A stretch of 64,000 nt of DNA from Nitrosomonas eutropha (GCF_003201195.1 NZ_QICQ01000012.1:1-64000), one strand, 5' to 3'; positions 22,866 through 32,681 are shown, numbered from the stretch's first letter. Made by a program: numbers and translations. The notes: generated by a model from the sequence alone, not told the origin.

Positions 22866-23903
22866 CTATTGCAGACTGCGAAAAACCAGTGCCTGGGCAA
22901 ATAAATAACCGGCAACACCAATTACTGCGACAAGCATGAGGGAGCACGCTAGTATTCTCCGACGCCGGTCAAGTGGTAAATTCCAGTCAATTCGCCCGGT
23001 TGCAGCAAGCCATTCATTCACGCTGATGCCCAAGATCAGCCACAGTAACCCCACCAAATAGCCCGCCCAGACATCGCTCAGGTAGTGTACGCCGAGCACA
23101 ATGCGGCTGAGTCCGATCAGAAAAATAAATCCCATCATGGCAAAGCATAATTTGATCCGTGTATCCCACTTCTGCACAGATCTGATCAGCAAATACCCCA
23201 GAAATCCATAGAAAGCGACTGACAGGGTGGCATGGCTGCTTGGGAAGGAATAGGATGGTTCAAACAGCACAGCGCCATCCGGCCGGAGCCGCTGAAAAAT
23301 CAATTTGTTCAGCACACTGAACAGGGAGGCTCCCAGTAACGAAGTTATCAAGCCTATGGCAGCAAATCTGCGGTTCACCAGCCATAGCAACAAACATGCC
23401 ACCACCAGCAATATGCCGATTATCGGCGGTGCACACCAATTCGTAATCCAGATGGCAACAGGAATAAGTTCTGGCGCACGAAATGTGGAAATCAACCGGG
23501 CAGCAATATGGTCAACCACAACGATCGAATCGGAAGTAGCGACATCTTCAGCAACTTCTACAAGCAAAACCAACGTAACGGCAAGCGACAAGAAAAGAAG
23601 TGTCAGTGGAAGGCCGAAAAAATGGGTGTAATCAGCACGCTCCGCCAGAAACCGGATGCTGCCGGGATGTCGGCGCATCCACCGGTGCACGTATGGATTG
23701 CAAATAAACTTGCTCTTGAGTACATGGCCCAACGATACCGTTGCCCGCCATAACCTGTTGCCATAGCGAAGCAGGTAATATTGGACAAGCCACAGCATGA
23801 TCCAGGCGGCCAATATGGCCAGCAACGCTGCCAAAAAAGCTACCCCGCCAAGCATATGAAAATGCTCAATTGAAAGCAGAACAGTTACAAAGAATTGCTC
23901 CAT
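22866..23903 (-). CDS. PAP2-family membrane phosphatase
   Basis: About 345 residues with roughly seven membrane segments. The phosphatase signature is complete: KLIFQRLRPDG (motif 1), SYSFPSSHATLS (motif 2) and SRIVLGVHYLSDVWAGYL (motif 3, with the nucleophilic His). Such enzymes remove phosphate from lipid phosphates or undecaprenyl diphosphate in the membrane, and the substrate of this one is open. ATG at 23903 follows an in-frame GTG one codon earlier, and either may be used. The C-terminus has two more helices beyond the PAP2 core. It stands alone, between an attC-like site and the PTS operon. Confidence 0.88.
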   Translation of the reverse strand: MEQFFVTVLLSIEHFHMLGGVAFLAALLAILAAWIMLWLVQYYLLRYGNRLWRATVSLGHVLKSKFICNPYVHRWMRRHPGSIRFLAERADYTHFFGLPLTLLFLSLAVTLVLLVEVAEDVATSDSIVVVDHIAARLISTFRAPELIPVAIWITNWCAPPIIGILLVVACLLLWLVNRRFAAIGLITSLLGASLFSVLNKLIFQRLRPDGAVLFEPSYSFPSSHATLSVAFYGFLGYLLIRSVQKWDTRIKLCFAMMGFIFLIGLSRIVLGVHYLSDVWAGYLVGLLWLILGISVNEWLAATGRIDWNLPLDRRRRILACSLMLVAVIGVAGYLFAQALVFRSLQ

Positions 23904-24251
23904 CACCGAAAATTGACAGTAGGATTAAATTTTTCCAGCATATACTCTGATTTCTATTTCTCTCTGCAACCACACGCCTCTACATACGTAATTGTTACAA
24001 TTATTGTGTGATCATGATTCATTTTGTGGAAACCTGCCGTGAAATAGCTTACAACCTGCTTAATATTTACTTACCAGATCTGACAGTGCACTGTACCGTC
24101 ATCTAAATTAAATCCGCCGCCATTGAAAAAGATACCGCCGTATGCATTTTTAATACGAATACAAATTACACGAGTAATTGAATTGTTTAGAAATACCTTG
24201 ATGATAAAATCCAGAAATTCATTTCTAGTAAACAGGTAGGTAAATCACAAA
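23904..24251. other. Intergenic region between the PAP2 gene and the PTS operon
   Basis: 348 bases between divergent genes. It holds copy 2 of the 33-base repeat and presumably the promoters of both units. AT-rich stretches are frequent, but no promoter could be fixed with confidence. Confidence 0.45.
24122..24154. repeat. 33-base direct repeat, copy 2
   Basis: Begins ATTGAAAAAGATAC and ends TATGCATTTTTAAT. About 29 of 33 bases agree with copy 1 at 22304-22336, in the same orientation. It lies about 100 bases upstream of the PTS IIA start. Confidence 0.6.
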
Positions 24252-24656
24252 ATGATCGGAATCCTGATCATCAGTCATGAGCAGTTTGGGGCCAGTCTGA
24301 TTGACTGCGTCATCCATATTCTGGGCGAGCGTCCCCCGCTGTTGCTTAATCATATTGTGTCCCCGGCTGCAGATCCGGATACTGAGGCGATAAAGTTGCA
24401 GGCAGTACTCAAGCAGCTGGATCAGGGTGACGGTGTTCTGATTCTGACGGATATTTTGAGCGCCACGCCAGCTAATATCGCTTGTAGGCTGATTCAGGAT
24501 GGGCGCGTTGAATGCCTGGCCGGGCTAAATCTGCCCATGTTGTTGCGTGCGGTACAACACCGGCATATTCCCCTGCCACAGCTGATTAACAAAGTTCTGA
24601 CAGGCGGACGGGAAAGTATCCTTCATATATCGCAGGAAACCGGCAATGCCAACTGA
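24252..24656 (+). CDS. PTS EIIA component, mannose family
   Basis: 134 residues, a single EIIA-Man domain. The phospho-accepting His is expected at residue 9 (GILIISHEQFG), and the second half has VLILTDILSATPANIA, typical for the family. It accepts phosphate from HPr. No EIIB, EIIC or EIID partner is encoded nearby, so a regulatory job is more likely than sugar uptake. The stop codon overlaps the ptsH start by 11 bases, giving a tight three-gene operon with ptsH and ptsI. Confidence 0.92.
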   Translation: MIGILIISHEQFGASLIDCVIHILGERPPLLLNHIVSPAADPDTEAIKLQAVLKQLDQGDGVLILTDILSATPANIACRLIQDGRVECLAGLNLPMLLRAVQHRHIPLPQLINKVLTGGRESILHISQETGNAN

Positions 24657-24915
24657 GACGTTAACTATCCTCAATAAACTGGGTTTGCATGCGCGTGCAT
24701 CAGCCAAACTGACACAACTGGCAGAGAGGTTCGAGAGTGAAGTCTGGTTGACACGCAGCGGTCGCCGGGTAAATGCCAAAAGCATCATGGGTGTCATGAC
24801 GCTTGCCGCCAGCAAGGGTACAGTGGTCGAGCTGGAAACGATCGGACCCGATGCAATTCAGGCCATGGAAGCATTAAAAGCGTTGATCAATGATTACTTC
24901 GGGGAAGGTGAATGA
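24646..24915 (+). CDS. ptsH: Phosphocarrier protein HPr
   Basis: 89 residues. The active-site motif NKLGLHARASAKL puts the phospho-His at residue 15. Ser46 lies in KSIMGVM, the site that HPr kinase/phosphorylase modifies in bacteria having that enzyme, which suggests regulation through HprK encoded elsewhere. It carries phosphate from Enzyme I to the EIIA encoded just upstream. Start overlaps the EIIA stop, and the stop overlaps the ptsI ATG (ATGA). Confidence 0.96.
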   Translation: MPTETLTILNKLGLHARASAKLTQLAERFESEVWLTRSGRRVNAKSIMGVMTLAASKGTVVELETIGPDAIQAMEALKALINDYFGEGE

Positions 24916-26639
24916 GTTTCATCCTCCATGGTGTCGGTGTGTCCGACGGAATTGCGATCGGACGTGCTCATCTGGCCTCGTCAGCAGCGCTGAACATCCT
25001 TCATTACCAGCTGCCAAAGGATCAAATTGATGCTGAATTGGCACGGTTACACAACGCATTTTCCACCGTGCGGCTGGAGCTGGAAACACTAAAGAGTTCT
25101 ACTGTACAAGGAGCTGGACCGGCTGAATTCAATGCATTTCTGGAACTGCACCAGATGATTCTGGATGATCCGATGTTTTCCCAGGCTGCACTGGACATTG
25201 TAAAGCAAGCGCAATGCAACGCCGAATGGGCAATTACACAACAAATGGAAGTCCTGGTTGCACGCTTCGAGGAAATAGAAGATGCCTATTTACGTGAACG
25301 CAAAACCGATGTTGCCCAGATAGCTGAACGGGTTCTGAAGGTGTTGCTCGGACATCCGGGGTATACGCCCCCGCCGGTGAAACAAGATGGCTCCGGTATT
25401 CTGGTAGCACATGATTTGAGTCCGGCTGATGTCATGCAATACAAGCAGTATCAATTTTCTGCCTTTCTGACAGACATGGGCGGGCCAACCTCGCATACCG
25501 CTATTGTTGCACGCAGTCTCAATATTCCATCGATCGTGGCTATGCAGCACGCCCAGCAGCTTATCCGCGAGAATGACAATCTGATTGTGGATGGCAATCA
25601 GGGCATCGTCATTATCAACCCGGATAAATATATCCTCGCCGAATATCGTCTGAAGCAAAACCAGCTTGAGCTGGAGAAACGCAAACTCTGGCGTCTCCGC
25701 TTTGTAGCAGCAGTGACACGGGATGGTACTCCGGTGGATTTGCTTGCCAATATCGAACTGCCGCAAGAAGTCGAGCGGGCAAAAGAACATGGCGCAACCG
25801 GAATCGGTCTGTTTCGCAGTGAATTTCTGTTTTTGAACCGGGATGATCTGCCGGATGAAGAAGAACAGTTTGAAGCCTATTCCACGGTGATCAAAGGCAT
25901 GAATGGATCACCTGTCATCATTCGTACGTTTGATCTGGGTGCGGACAAGAATCTCAGAAGCGCCTATCGCATGGCTCCCAATCCGGCGCTTGGCCTGCGT
26001 GCGATCCGGATGAGCCTGGCCGAACCAGGCATGTTTCTGGCGCAACTGCGCGCCATTTTGCGCGCTTCAAGCCTGGGCCATACCCAGATCCTGATTCCGA
26101 TGCTTTCCAGCAGCCGGGAAGTTGATCAGACACTGCAAATGATCGAATTTGCCAAGCAAAGTTTACGAGATGAAAACAAGCCTTTCAATGAAACTATTAA
26201 AATCGGCTGCATGGTGGAAATCCCGGCAACTGCGCTGAGCCTTGAGCTATTCATGCGCAAACTGGATTTTTTATCCATCGGCACCAATGATCTCATTCAG
26301 TACACACTGGCAATTGACCGGACCGACGAAACCGTTGCGCATCTGTTTGATCCGCTGCATCCGGCCATTTTGCGATTATTGGCTCGGATCATCCAGAGTG
26401 CGACAAAAGCCGGCATACCGGTTTCTATCTGCGGAGAAATGGCAGGCGATGCAAAATATACCCGTCTGTTACTCGGGATGGGGCTACGGCAGTTTTCCAT
26501 GTATCCCACACAGCTACTGACTGTGAAACGGGAGGTACTGGATAGTTCTTTGCCCGATATTTCGCGTCTGATACAAAAGATACTCAAGGCGGACGAGCCG
26601 GAGAAAATTCATGATCTGCTGCAGAAACTTAATAGCTGA
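24912..26639 (+). CDS. ptsI: PTS Enzyme I, phosphoenolpyruvate-protein phosphotransferase
   Basis: 575 residues, normal for Enzyme I. The phospho-His motif GGPTSHTAIVARSLNIPSIV lies at about 189-208. The C-terminal TIM-barrel, which binds phosphoenolpyruvate, carries GIGLFRSEFLFLNRDDLP, RTFDLGADKN, LSIGTNDLIQYTLAIDR and the Cys-containing VSICGEMAGD. It passes phosphate from phosphoenolpyruvate to HPr in the cytoplasm. With HPr and a lone EIIA, it forms a chain without transporter in this window, as is known for autotrophic betaproteobacteria. Confidence 0.97.
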   Translation: MSFILHGVGVSDGIAIGRAHLASSAALNILHYQLPKDQIDAELARLHNAFSTVRLELETLKSSTVQGAGPAEFNAFLELHQMILDDPMFSQAALDIVKQAQCNAEWAITQQMEVLVARFEEIEDAYLRERKTDVAQIAERVLKVLLGHPGYTPPPVKQDGSGILVAHDLSPADVMQYKQYQFSAFLTDMGGPTSHTAIVARSLNIPSIVAMQHAQQLIRENDNLIVDGNQGIVIINPDKYILAEYRLKQNQLELEKRKLWRLRFVAAVTRDGTPVDLLANIELPQEVERAKEHGATGIGLFRSEFLFLNRDDLPDEEEQFEAYSTVIKGMNGSPVIIRTFDLGADKNLRSAYRMAPNPALGLRAIRMSLAEPGMFLAQLRAILRASSLGHTQILIPMLSSSREVDQTLQMIEFAKQSLRDENKPFNETIKIGCMVEIPATALSLELFMRKLDFLSIGTNDLIQYTLAIDRTDETVAHLFDPLHPAILRLLARIIQSATKAGIPVSICGEMAGDAKYTRLLLGMGLRQFSMYPTQLLTVKREVLDSSLPDISRLIQKILKADEPEKIHDLLQKLNS

Positions 26640-26660
26640 TACATCCACCTCCCTAAGGAA

Positions 26661-26676
26661 TACTGAATTTTCAGTA
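26661..26676. repeat. Short perfect palindrome between ptsI and metX
   Basis: TACTGAATTTTCAGTA: 7-base arms around two T. It lies 22 bases after the ptsI stop and 62 bases before metX. It could be part of a terminator or an operator for metX. The AT-rich stem is weak and no T-run follows. Confidence 0.35.
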
Positions 26677-26737
26677 ATACAATTAGATACAATGAGCATT
26701 CATTTTTCACATCTACAGTCAGTTTTATTATTTTCAG

Positions 26738-27871
26738 ATGTTCATGCAAGATTCTGATTCTATCGGTATCGTCTCGGCGCGACGCGTACATTTTGACACC
26801 CCACTCAGCCTGAAAAGCAGGGCTGTACTGGACAGCTATGAACTGGTCTATGAAACCTACGGAGAGTTGAACCCGGAGCGATCCAATGCAATTCTGGTCT
26901 GTCACGCATTATCCGGCAACCACCATGTGGCTGGTGTTTACGCAGATAATCCCAAGAATACCGGATGGTGGAACAACATGATCGGTCCAGGAAAACCGAT
27001 TGATACCCGGAAATTCTTTGTCATCGGCATTAATAATCTGGGTGGCTGCCATGGTTCTACCGGCCCCATCAGCATTAATAACAGAACCGGAAAACGCTAC
27101 GGCCCGGATTTTCCGCTGGTCACAACAAGTGACTGGGCAAAAACCTATGTGCGTTTTGCTGACCAGTTCGGTATTGATTGTTTTGCTGCCATCATTGGGG
27201 GCAGTCTTGGGGGCATGTCGGCCATGCAACTGGCGCTTGATGCTCCGGAAAGAGTGCGCCATGTCGCGGTGATCGCCGCTTCTGCCAGATTAACGGCACA
27301 GAATATTGCTTTCAACGATGTGGCACGACAAGCGATTCTGACCGATCCGGATTTTCATGGCGGAGACTATTATTCCCATGGCACCCACCCGCGCAGAGGG
27401 CTTCGCCTGGCCCGTATGCTCGGTCATATCACCTATCTGTCGGATGATTCCATGGCCAGCAAATTTGGCCGCGAACTGCGTAATGGCTCGCTTGCATTCA
27501 ATTATGACGTGGAGTTTCAGATTGAATCCTACCTGCATTATCAGGGAGATAAATTTGCCGATCTGTTCGATGCCAACACTTATCTGTTGATGACAAAAGC
27601 GCTGGATTATTTTGATCCGGCACAGGATTATGATGGCAACCTGAGTGCAGCGTTTGCGCGTGCACAAGCAGATTTCCTGGTACTCTCATTCACCTCTGAC
27701 TGGCGTTTTTCTCCGGAACGCTCACGCGAGATCGTCAAAGCACTGCTCGACAATAAACTGAATGTCAGCTATGCGGAAATACCTTCCACATACGGGCACG
27801 ACTCTTTTCTCATGCAGGATGACTACTACCACCAGCTGGTGCGCGCCTACATGGATAACATCTCTATCTAG
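26738..27871 (+). CDS. metX: Homoserine O-acyltransferase
   Basis: 377 residues of the alpha/beta-hydrolase fold, activating homoserine by acylation for methionine synthesis. The nucleophile Ser is in [14 protein letters not shown] near residue 155, and the catalytic His is in [14 protein letters not shown] near 351. An internal [12 protein letters not shown] loop is typical of MetX. Whether acetyl- or succinyl-CoA is used cannot be read safely. In proteobacteria with a metX-metW pair the enzyme is often a succinyltransferase. metW follows by 30 bases, so both are probably one operon. Confidence 0.93.
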   Translation: MFMQDSDSIGIVSARRVHFDTPLSLKSRAVLDSYELVYETYGELNPERSNAILVCHALSGNHHVAGVYADNPKNTGWWNNMIGPGKPIDTRKFFVIGINNLGGCHGSTGPISINNRTGKRYGPDFPLVTTSDWAKTYVRFADQFGIDCFAAIIGGSLGGMSAMQLALDAPERVRHVAVIAASARLTAQNIAFNDVARQAILTDPDFHGGDYYSHGTHPRRGLRLARMLGHITYLSDDSMASKFGRELRNGSLAFNYDVEFQIESYLHYQGDKFADLFDANTYLLMTKALDYFDPAQDYDGNLSAAFARAQADFLVLSFTSDWRFSPERSREIVKALLDNKLNVSYAEIPSTYGHDSFLMQDDYYHQLVRAYMDNISI

Positions 27872-27901
27872 CAGAACCGGTTAACGGTTTCTTATTTGGA
27901 C

Positions 27902-28519
27902 ATGACAACAACTGAAATCAGCAGATCAGTCCTGACATTGCGGCCGGATTTCGCCACTATCGCAGCCTGGATCAAACCAGGATCCAGCGTGCTTGACTTG
28001 GGTTGCGGTGACGGGACGTTACTGCACTACCTCGGTAACAAGCTCGATGTACGCGGCTACGGCGTGGAAATCAGCGCTCACAATATTCTGGCGTGCATGC
28101 AAAAAGGAATCAATGTCATACACAGCGACCTTGAATCCGGCCTGTCCGGGTTTGAGAATGCATCGTTTGATTATGTCATCCTGTCGCAGACATTACAGGC
28201 GATGAAAAACACAGAAAATATCATTCAGGAGATATTGCGCGTTGGCAAGGAAGGTATCGTCTCTTTTCCCAACTTCGGTTACTGGAAAAACCGCTTGCAG
28301 GTTGCTGCCGGACACATGCCAGTTTCATCCAATCTGCCTTATCAATGGTATGACACCCCGAATATTCACCTTTGTACCTTGCACGATTTCGAGCAACTAT
28401 GCCAGAAACACAAAGTGAACATCCTGGAAAGGCGAGTAATGAATCATGATAAAAAGGTCGCATTCTTTCCCAATCTCTTCGGTATTCTTGCGTTTTATCG
28501 CTTTGGCCACGCAGCGTAA
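27902..28519 (+). CDS. metW: Methionine biosynthesis protein MetW
   Basis: 205 residues from the ATG at 27902; a TTG two codons upstream is possible. The SAM-binding class I methyltransferase-like motif SSVLDLGCGDGTLLHYL is near the N-terminus, and VSFPNFGYWKNRLQ and MPVSSNLPYQWYDTPNIHLC, hallmark MetW segments, lie in the second half. MetW is needed with MetX for homoserine acylation in several proteobacteria. It directly follows metX on the same strand. Confidence 0.94.
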   Translation: MTTTEISRSVLTLRPDFATIAAWIKPGSSVLDLGCGDGTLLHYLGNKLDVRGYGVEISAHNILACMQKGINVIHSDLESGLSGFENASFDYVILSQTLQAMKNTENIIQEILRVGKEGIVSFPNFGYWKNRLQVAAGHMPVSSNLPYQWYDTPNIHLCTLHDFEQLCQKHKVNILERRVMNHDKKVAFFPNLFGILAFYRFGHAA

Positions 28520-28569
28520 CTGGCAACTCAAATTGATGTGATGGAACAGGCAAGATGAGCGGTGCGATT

Positions 28570-28606
28570 TGCCAGCTACTTCAGCACGATAAAAGTCTAT
28601 GCCCAG
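28570..28606. repeat. 37-base direct repeat, copy 1
   Basis: Starts TGCCAGCTACTTCAGCACG. It matches 30058-30094 at 33 of 37 bases. On the minus strand both copies read LGIDFYRxEVxG, suggesting two relics of the same protein-coding piece. The pair flanks the flavoprotein gene. Confidence 0.6.
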
Positions 28607-28660
28607 ATCATCATGCACTCACCAGGCAGCACTGGCTGCCATGCCGGTACCAAAACAAGT

Positions 28661-29842
28661 CTATACATACTGCCCGGCTACGTAACCCGAGGACCAGGCC
28701 CACTGGAAGTTAAAACCACCCAGGTGACCGGTAACATCCACCACTTCGCCGATAAAGAACAGGCCAGATTGTTTGCTTGCCTCCATTGTCTGCGAAGACA
28801 ACTCACGTGTATCTACCCCGCCCCGAGTCACTTCAGCCGTCCGATAACCTTCAGTACTAACCGGTTTGATATGCCAATCATTAACAGCACTAGCCAGCGC
28901 CGCAAGCCGGACATCGGACAAGTTGGCCAATGGCCCGCTATCATTCCGTTCATCACAAATACTTTGGGCAAGTCGCCTAGGCAAGATTTCCGCTAATACA
29001 TTGTTGATATGCAGTCGGGGCTGATGTTGTTTTTGCACTTTTAAAAATGCCAACACATCCGTACTTGGTGCAAGATTGATCACAATCGGCTCTCCCTCCT
29101 CCCAATACGATGAGATTTGCAAAATGGAAGGCCCGCTCAACCCTCGGTGAGTGAAAAGCAATCCTTCAGCAAAAATCTGTTTCCCGAAACGCACATCCGC
29201 CTCGACCGAAAGCCCGCTCAATGCCTGACAACGTGCCAACAATGCTCCATCGAAAATCAACGGCACCAGCGCCGCGCGCGGCTGAATCACGCGCAACCCG
29301 AATTGTTTGGCAACCTCATAGCCAAAATGCGTCGCTCCAATCTTGGGAATCGAAAGGCCACCAGTCGCGATCACCAGCGAAGCACAAGTTTGCTTGCCCT
29401 GATTGGTTTTAAGCCAATAACCGCCCGCAACTGCTTCAATGGCACGCACCTGCACCGAGGTTTCCAGCTTCACACCTGCCTCATGCGCTTCCGCCAACAA
29501 CATAGCGATAATCTGTTTGGCGGAATCATTGCAAAACAACTGCCCCAGCTTCTTTTCATGAAAAGCGATACCGTGCCTGCACACCAGTGCAATGAAATCC
29601 TGCGGCGTATAGCGCCTAAGTGCCGATTTGCAGAAATGCGGATTCTGAGAAAGGTAGCTTTGGGGCTGGGTATGCAGATTGGTAAAATTGCAGCGCCCAC
29701 CACCAGAAATACGAATCTTCTCGGCGATCTTGGCGCTATGATCGATCAACCACACCTTGCGCCCTCGCTTGCCAGCCTCAATCGCACACATCAATCCGGC
29801 TGCACCAGCACCGATGATAATCACATCAAAAGAATGAGCCAT
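28661..29842 (-). CDS. FAD-dependent oxidoreductase of the YhiN/HI0933 family
   Basis: 393 residues. The N-terminal FAD-binding loop is FDVIIIGAGAAGLMCAIEAG. It is followed by KIRISGGGRCNFTN, the family signature. VIATGGLSIPKIGATHFGYE is in the middle, and a C-terminal GEVVDVTGHLGGFNFQWAWS closes the flavin site. The family (also called BaiN-like) has no agreed physiological reaction. Length is normal. ATG at 29842 (MAHSFDVI) is preferred over a TTG eight codons upstream. The gene is alone on the minus strand and is bracketed by two 37-base repeats. Confidence 0.9.
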   Translation of the reverse strand: MAHSFDVIIIGAGAAGLMCAIEAGKRGRKVWLIDHSAKIAEKIRISGGGRCNFTNLHTQPQSYLSQNPHFCKSALRRYTPQDFIALVCRHGIAFHEKKLGQLFCNDSAKQIIAMLLAEAHEAGVKLETSVQVRAIEAVAGGYWLKTNQGKQTCASLVIATGGLSIPKIGATHFGYEVAKQFGLRVIQPRAALVPLIFDGALLARCQALSGLSVEADVRFGKQIFAEGLLFTHRGLSGPSILQISSYWEEGEPIVINLAPSTDVLAFLKVQKQHQPRLHINNVLAEILPRRLAQSICDERNDSGPLANLSDVRLAALASAVNDWHIKPVSTEGYRTAEVTRGGVDTRELSSQTMEASKQSGLFFIGEVVDVTGHLGGFNFQWAWSSGYVAGQYV

Positions 29843-30057
29843 GATAGTTAAATCGGTGGGGATCAACCGTAAAAAAGAGAACCAAACAAACCGGGTATTC
29901 TACAAAAATTCAATCGAAAGAATAGTCAAAGAAATCCAAGCAGGACAACGACAGAACACCTGATACGATGTGGTTATTCCGCCTCTATACGTTAGTTATA
30001 TTGTGATTGAACAATGATTGGTACTGCCAAACGTTTACTTGGAATGAAAATGAAGCA

Positions 30058-30094
30058 TGCCAGTTACTTCATCACGATAAAAATCAATGCCCAG
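30058..30094. repeat. 37-base direct repeat, copy 2
   Basis: Starts TGCCAGTTACTTCATCACG and agrees with 28570-28606 at 33 of 37 positions in the same orientation. Minus-strand reading gives LGIDFYRDEVTGMLHFHSK and a stop. Confidence 0.6.
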
Positions 30095-30241
30095 GCCCAC
30101 TTGTGTCTACCTGTTCGTAGGGCTATCCAAGAAATTTGGCTGCCACTACACTTTGATCCAAGCCTAGCGCCGTTTCAATATCAGCCTAATCAGGCAACTA
30201 CCACGGCTTCAGTATCGAGTGGTACTCCCTTGAATTCCAAC

Positions 30242-30310
30242 GAAGCTCAAGCGTGTGGAGATGGAGCGTGACATATTTATTGGCAAAGGCTACGGCCTGG
30301 TTTGTAAACA
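30242..30310 (+). pseudogene. Possible IS3-family OrfA relic
   Basis: A stretch of about 70 bases reads LKRVEMERDI followed, after a frame change, by KATAWFV, close to the C-terminal heptad part of IS3-type OrfA proteins. No OrfB and no terminal repeats were found, so the match may be chance. Confidence 0.3.
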
Positions 30311-30517
30311 ATGTACCAGGCGAACAGATCATTCACGAACTCCAGGGGTAAATTTGGTCTGTCCAACTAAAACTCTCAAGTACTCCAATCAGGAAATGTA
30401 GCTGCTGTATCAGGGATACGATCTCAGAAAATAGATTATAAGTACCGTGGCAGTGCTTAAAAGAAGTGCTCTCGTTGCCGTTATCCTCTATGTTACTAAT
30501 CCTGTACCGGAACTGTC

Positions 30518-32638
30518 ATGCAAGCCACATACAATTCCTGGCTGGTTGGCTTGTCACTTGTGGTGGCCATGCTTGCCTCTTATACCGCTCTTGATCTATC
30601 GGGCCATATTTCCGTATTGACGCGTCCCAGGCTGCGCTATACGTGGCTTGCCGGCGGTGCTGCAGCGATGGGAATTGGTATCTGGTCGATGCATTTCGTT
30701 GGAATGCTCTCCTTTTCGCTGCCTACTCCACTTGGCTACGATTTTGTGACTACCGGCTATTCACTGGTGATTGCCATGCTGCTTTCCTATTCTGTGCTGT
30801 ATGTGGTCACGCAAACTAAATTGACGATTTCCCGTCTCCTCATCGGCGGCACTCTGATGGGCTTTGGTATCTCCGGCATGCATTACACCGGCATGGCTGC
30901 TATGGAGATGCAACCTGCGATTCACTACGATCCGCTGCTGTTCGTCACCTCGATTGTCATTGCCATTGCTGCGGCTAACGCTGCACTGTGGATTGCTTAC
31001 ATTCTCAGCGACGCGGACCAGGTCCACCTGGTCGCCAAGCGCATCGGTGCGTCATTCCTGATGGGTATCGCGATTACCGGGATGCACTACACCGGCATGG
31101 CTGCCGCCTATTTTCCACCCGGATCAACTAGCAGCACAGCCAACGATATCGATTCGCAATGGCTCGCCACTACCATCATTTTGCTCACATTCCTGATCCT
31201 GATCATTACACTCACACTATCTCGCTACGATGCGAGGGCAAACTTTCTTACTGGCTCAGTATCCCGCCTCAACGACCAGATCGTCCGCATGGCAACATTT
31301 GATGCCTTGACGGATTTGCCAAACCGCTGGACGCTTATAGAGCGGATGGAACGTGCGATTGAAATTTCCAGGCGCGATGGGAATATGTTTGCCATCCTGT
31401 TTATGGATCTCGATGGATTCAAGATCATCAATGATTCTCTTGGGCATTCAACTGGGGATGAAGTCCTGAAGGCGTTCGCGCTGAGGTTGCTGCATTGCGT
31501 GCGCGGCAGCGACACGGTCGCCCGGCTGGGAGGTGATGAATTTGTGGCACTGCTTGAAAATATCGCGACTACGGACGATGCCTCAGAAATGGCAGATAGC
31601 ATACTCAGCCGCATGCGCCAAGGTCTATGGGCCAATAACCAGCCTCTACAGGTGATGCCAAGTATCGGAATTACATTATTTCCACAAGACGGCGATACCG
31701 TTGAAAAACTGCTGAAGAACGCGGATGCCGCGATGTACGAAGCAAAACGGGGTGGGCGCAGCACCTATCGATTTTTTGAGACGAGCATGAATGAAGCGGC
31801 CACTCGCGCGCTGCAGATTCAGCGTGTCTTGCACGAAGCACTCAAAGTTGGCTACTTTTCTCTGTATTTTCAGCCAAAATTCCGTGGCAGCAATAGTGAG
31901 CTAGTCGGTGCCGAGGCGCTACTCCGTCTGCGCCATCCAGAATTCGGACTTTTGTCACCGATGGAGTTCATCCCGATCGCTGAACGTTCCGGGCAAATCA
32001 TCCCAATAGGTTACTGGGTGGTGCGCGAAACTTGCCAACAACTACGCCGCTGGAAGGAAGATGGCTTGCCAGCAATCAAGGTGGCCATCAATCTGTCTCC
32101 CCGACAACTGGAGCAACCGGATCTGATCACAATGATGCTGGATATCGTCCAGTCTGAACAAATCCCATGTGAACAGATTATGTTTGAAATCACAGAAACC
32201 GTGGCGATGCAGGATGCACCCAAAACGACTGATATGATCCATAAGTTTCAGGAAAACAACTTCGAGATCGCCATCGACGATTTTGGGACAGGTTATTCGA
32301 GCCTTGCCTACTTGCAACGCTTCCGTGCCAAGCAACTGAAGATAGATCGTTTTTTCACCAGCGGTATGGATGAGTGCGGACCTGAAGGCAGCGCCATCGT
32401 TTCCGCAATCATCAAACTTGCCCATACACTCGGAATGGATGTGGTGGCTGAGGGCGTCGAGACCGATTCGCAGCTCACGAAATTAAAAAGCATGATGTGC
32501 GATGAAGTACAGGGATTCCTGCTGGGCAAGCCTGTGACAGCAGACGAATTTAGCAAATTGCTGCATCAGCATACATGTAACGACCTGCATTTAAAACTGG
32601 ATCAACCAGCATTCAATGCGATTTTGAGCCGGAAATAA
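30518..32638 (+). CDS. Membrane cyclic-di-GMP protein: MHYT sensor, GGDEF and EAL domains
   Basis: 706 residues. The N-terminal MHYT domain (about 5-240, seven or so helices) has the repeated motifs MHFVGM, MHYTGM and MHYTGM, thought to bind copper and sense a diatomic gas or redox state. The GGDEF domain (about 265-430) has [14 protein letters not shown], so both the active site and the upstream RxxD inhibition site are present. The EAL domain (about 440-700) has [31 protein letters not shown] and AEGVET, all needed for phosphodiesterase action. It could both make and break cyclic-di-GMP. A terminator-like hairpin follows. Confidence 0.93.
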   Translation: MQATYNSWLVGLSLVVAMLASYTALDLSGHISVLTRPRLRYTWLAGGAAAMGIGIWSMHFVGMLSFSLPTPLGYDFVTTGYSLVIAMLLSYSVLYVVTQTKLTISRLLIGGTLMGFGISGMHYTGMAAMEMQPAIHYDPLLFVTSIVIAIAAANAALWIAYILSDADQVHLVAKRIGASFLMGIAITGMHYTGMAAAYFPPGSTSSTANDIDSQWLATTIILLTFLILIITLTLSRYDARANFLTGSVSRLNDQIVRMATFDALTDLPNRWTLIERMERAIEISRRDGNMFAILFMDLDGFKIINDSLGHSTGDEVLKAFALRLLHCVRGSDTVARLGGDEFVALLENIATTDDASEMADSILSRMRQGLWANNQPLQVMPSIGITLFPQDGDTVEKLLKNADAAMYEAKRGGRSTYRFFETSMNEAATRALQIQRVLHEALKVGYFSLYFQPKFRGSNSELVGAEALLRLRHPEFGLLSPMEFIPIAERSGQIIPIGYWVVRETCQQLRRWKEDGLPAIKVAINLSPRQLEQPDLITMMLDIVQSEQIPCEQIMFEITETVAMQDAPKTTDMIHKFQENNFEIAIDDFGTGYSSLAYLQRFRAKQLKIDRFFTSGMDECGPEGSAIVSAIIKLAHTLGMDVVAEGVETDSQLTKLKSMMCDEVQGFLLGKPVTADEFSKLLHQHTCNDLHLKLDQPAFNAILSRK

Positions 32639-32648
32639 CTACAATTAT

Positions 32649-32666
32649 CCATGCGCTAGAGCATGG
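32649..32666 (+). terminator. Hairpin after the cyclic-di-GMP gene
   Basis: CCATGC and GCATGG arms with a 6-base loop, followed by GTTTTA. It begins 11 bases after the stop codon. The T-run is short, so the terminator would be weak. The ribosome site of the next gene (AGGAGATAAG) lies just beyond it. Confidence 0.4.
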
Positions 32667-32681
32667 GTTTTAGGAGATAAG

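Larger units (their letters stand above)
29843..30517. other. 675-base gene-poor region with relic sequences
   Basis: No intact gene. It holds copy 2 of the 37-base repeat (30058-30094) and, at about 30242-30310, a short stretch that reads LKRVEMERDI and, in another frame, KATAWFV, like the end of an IS3-family OrfA (usual LKMERDILKKATAWFA). Both look like debris of mobile DNA. The promoter of the MHYT-GGDEF-EAL gene should lie in the last 150 bases but was not pinned down. Confidence 0.45.

Noticed and set aside
29117..29851. A 244-codon frame on the plus strand inside the flavoprotein gene
   Set aside because: Fully antisense to a well-conserved FAD protein, with no domain signal.
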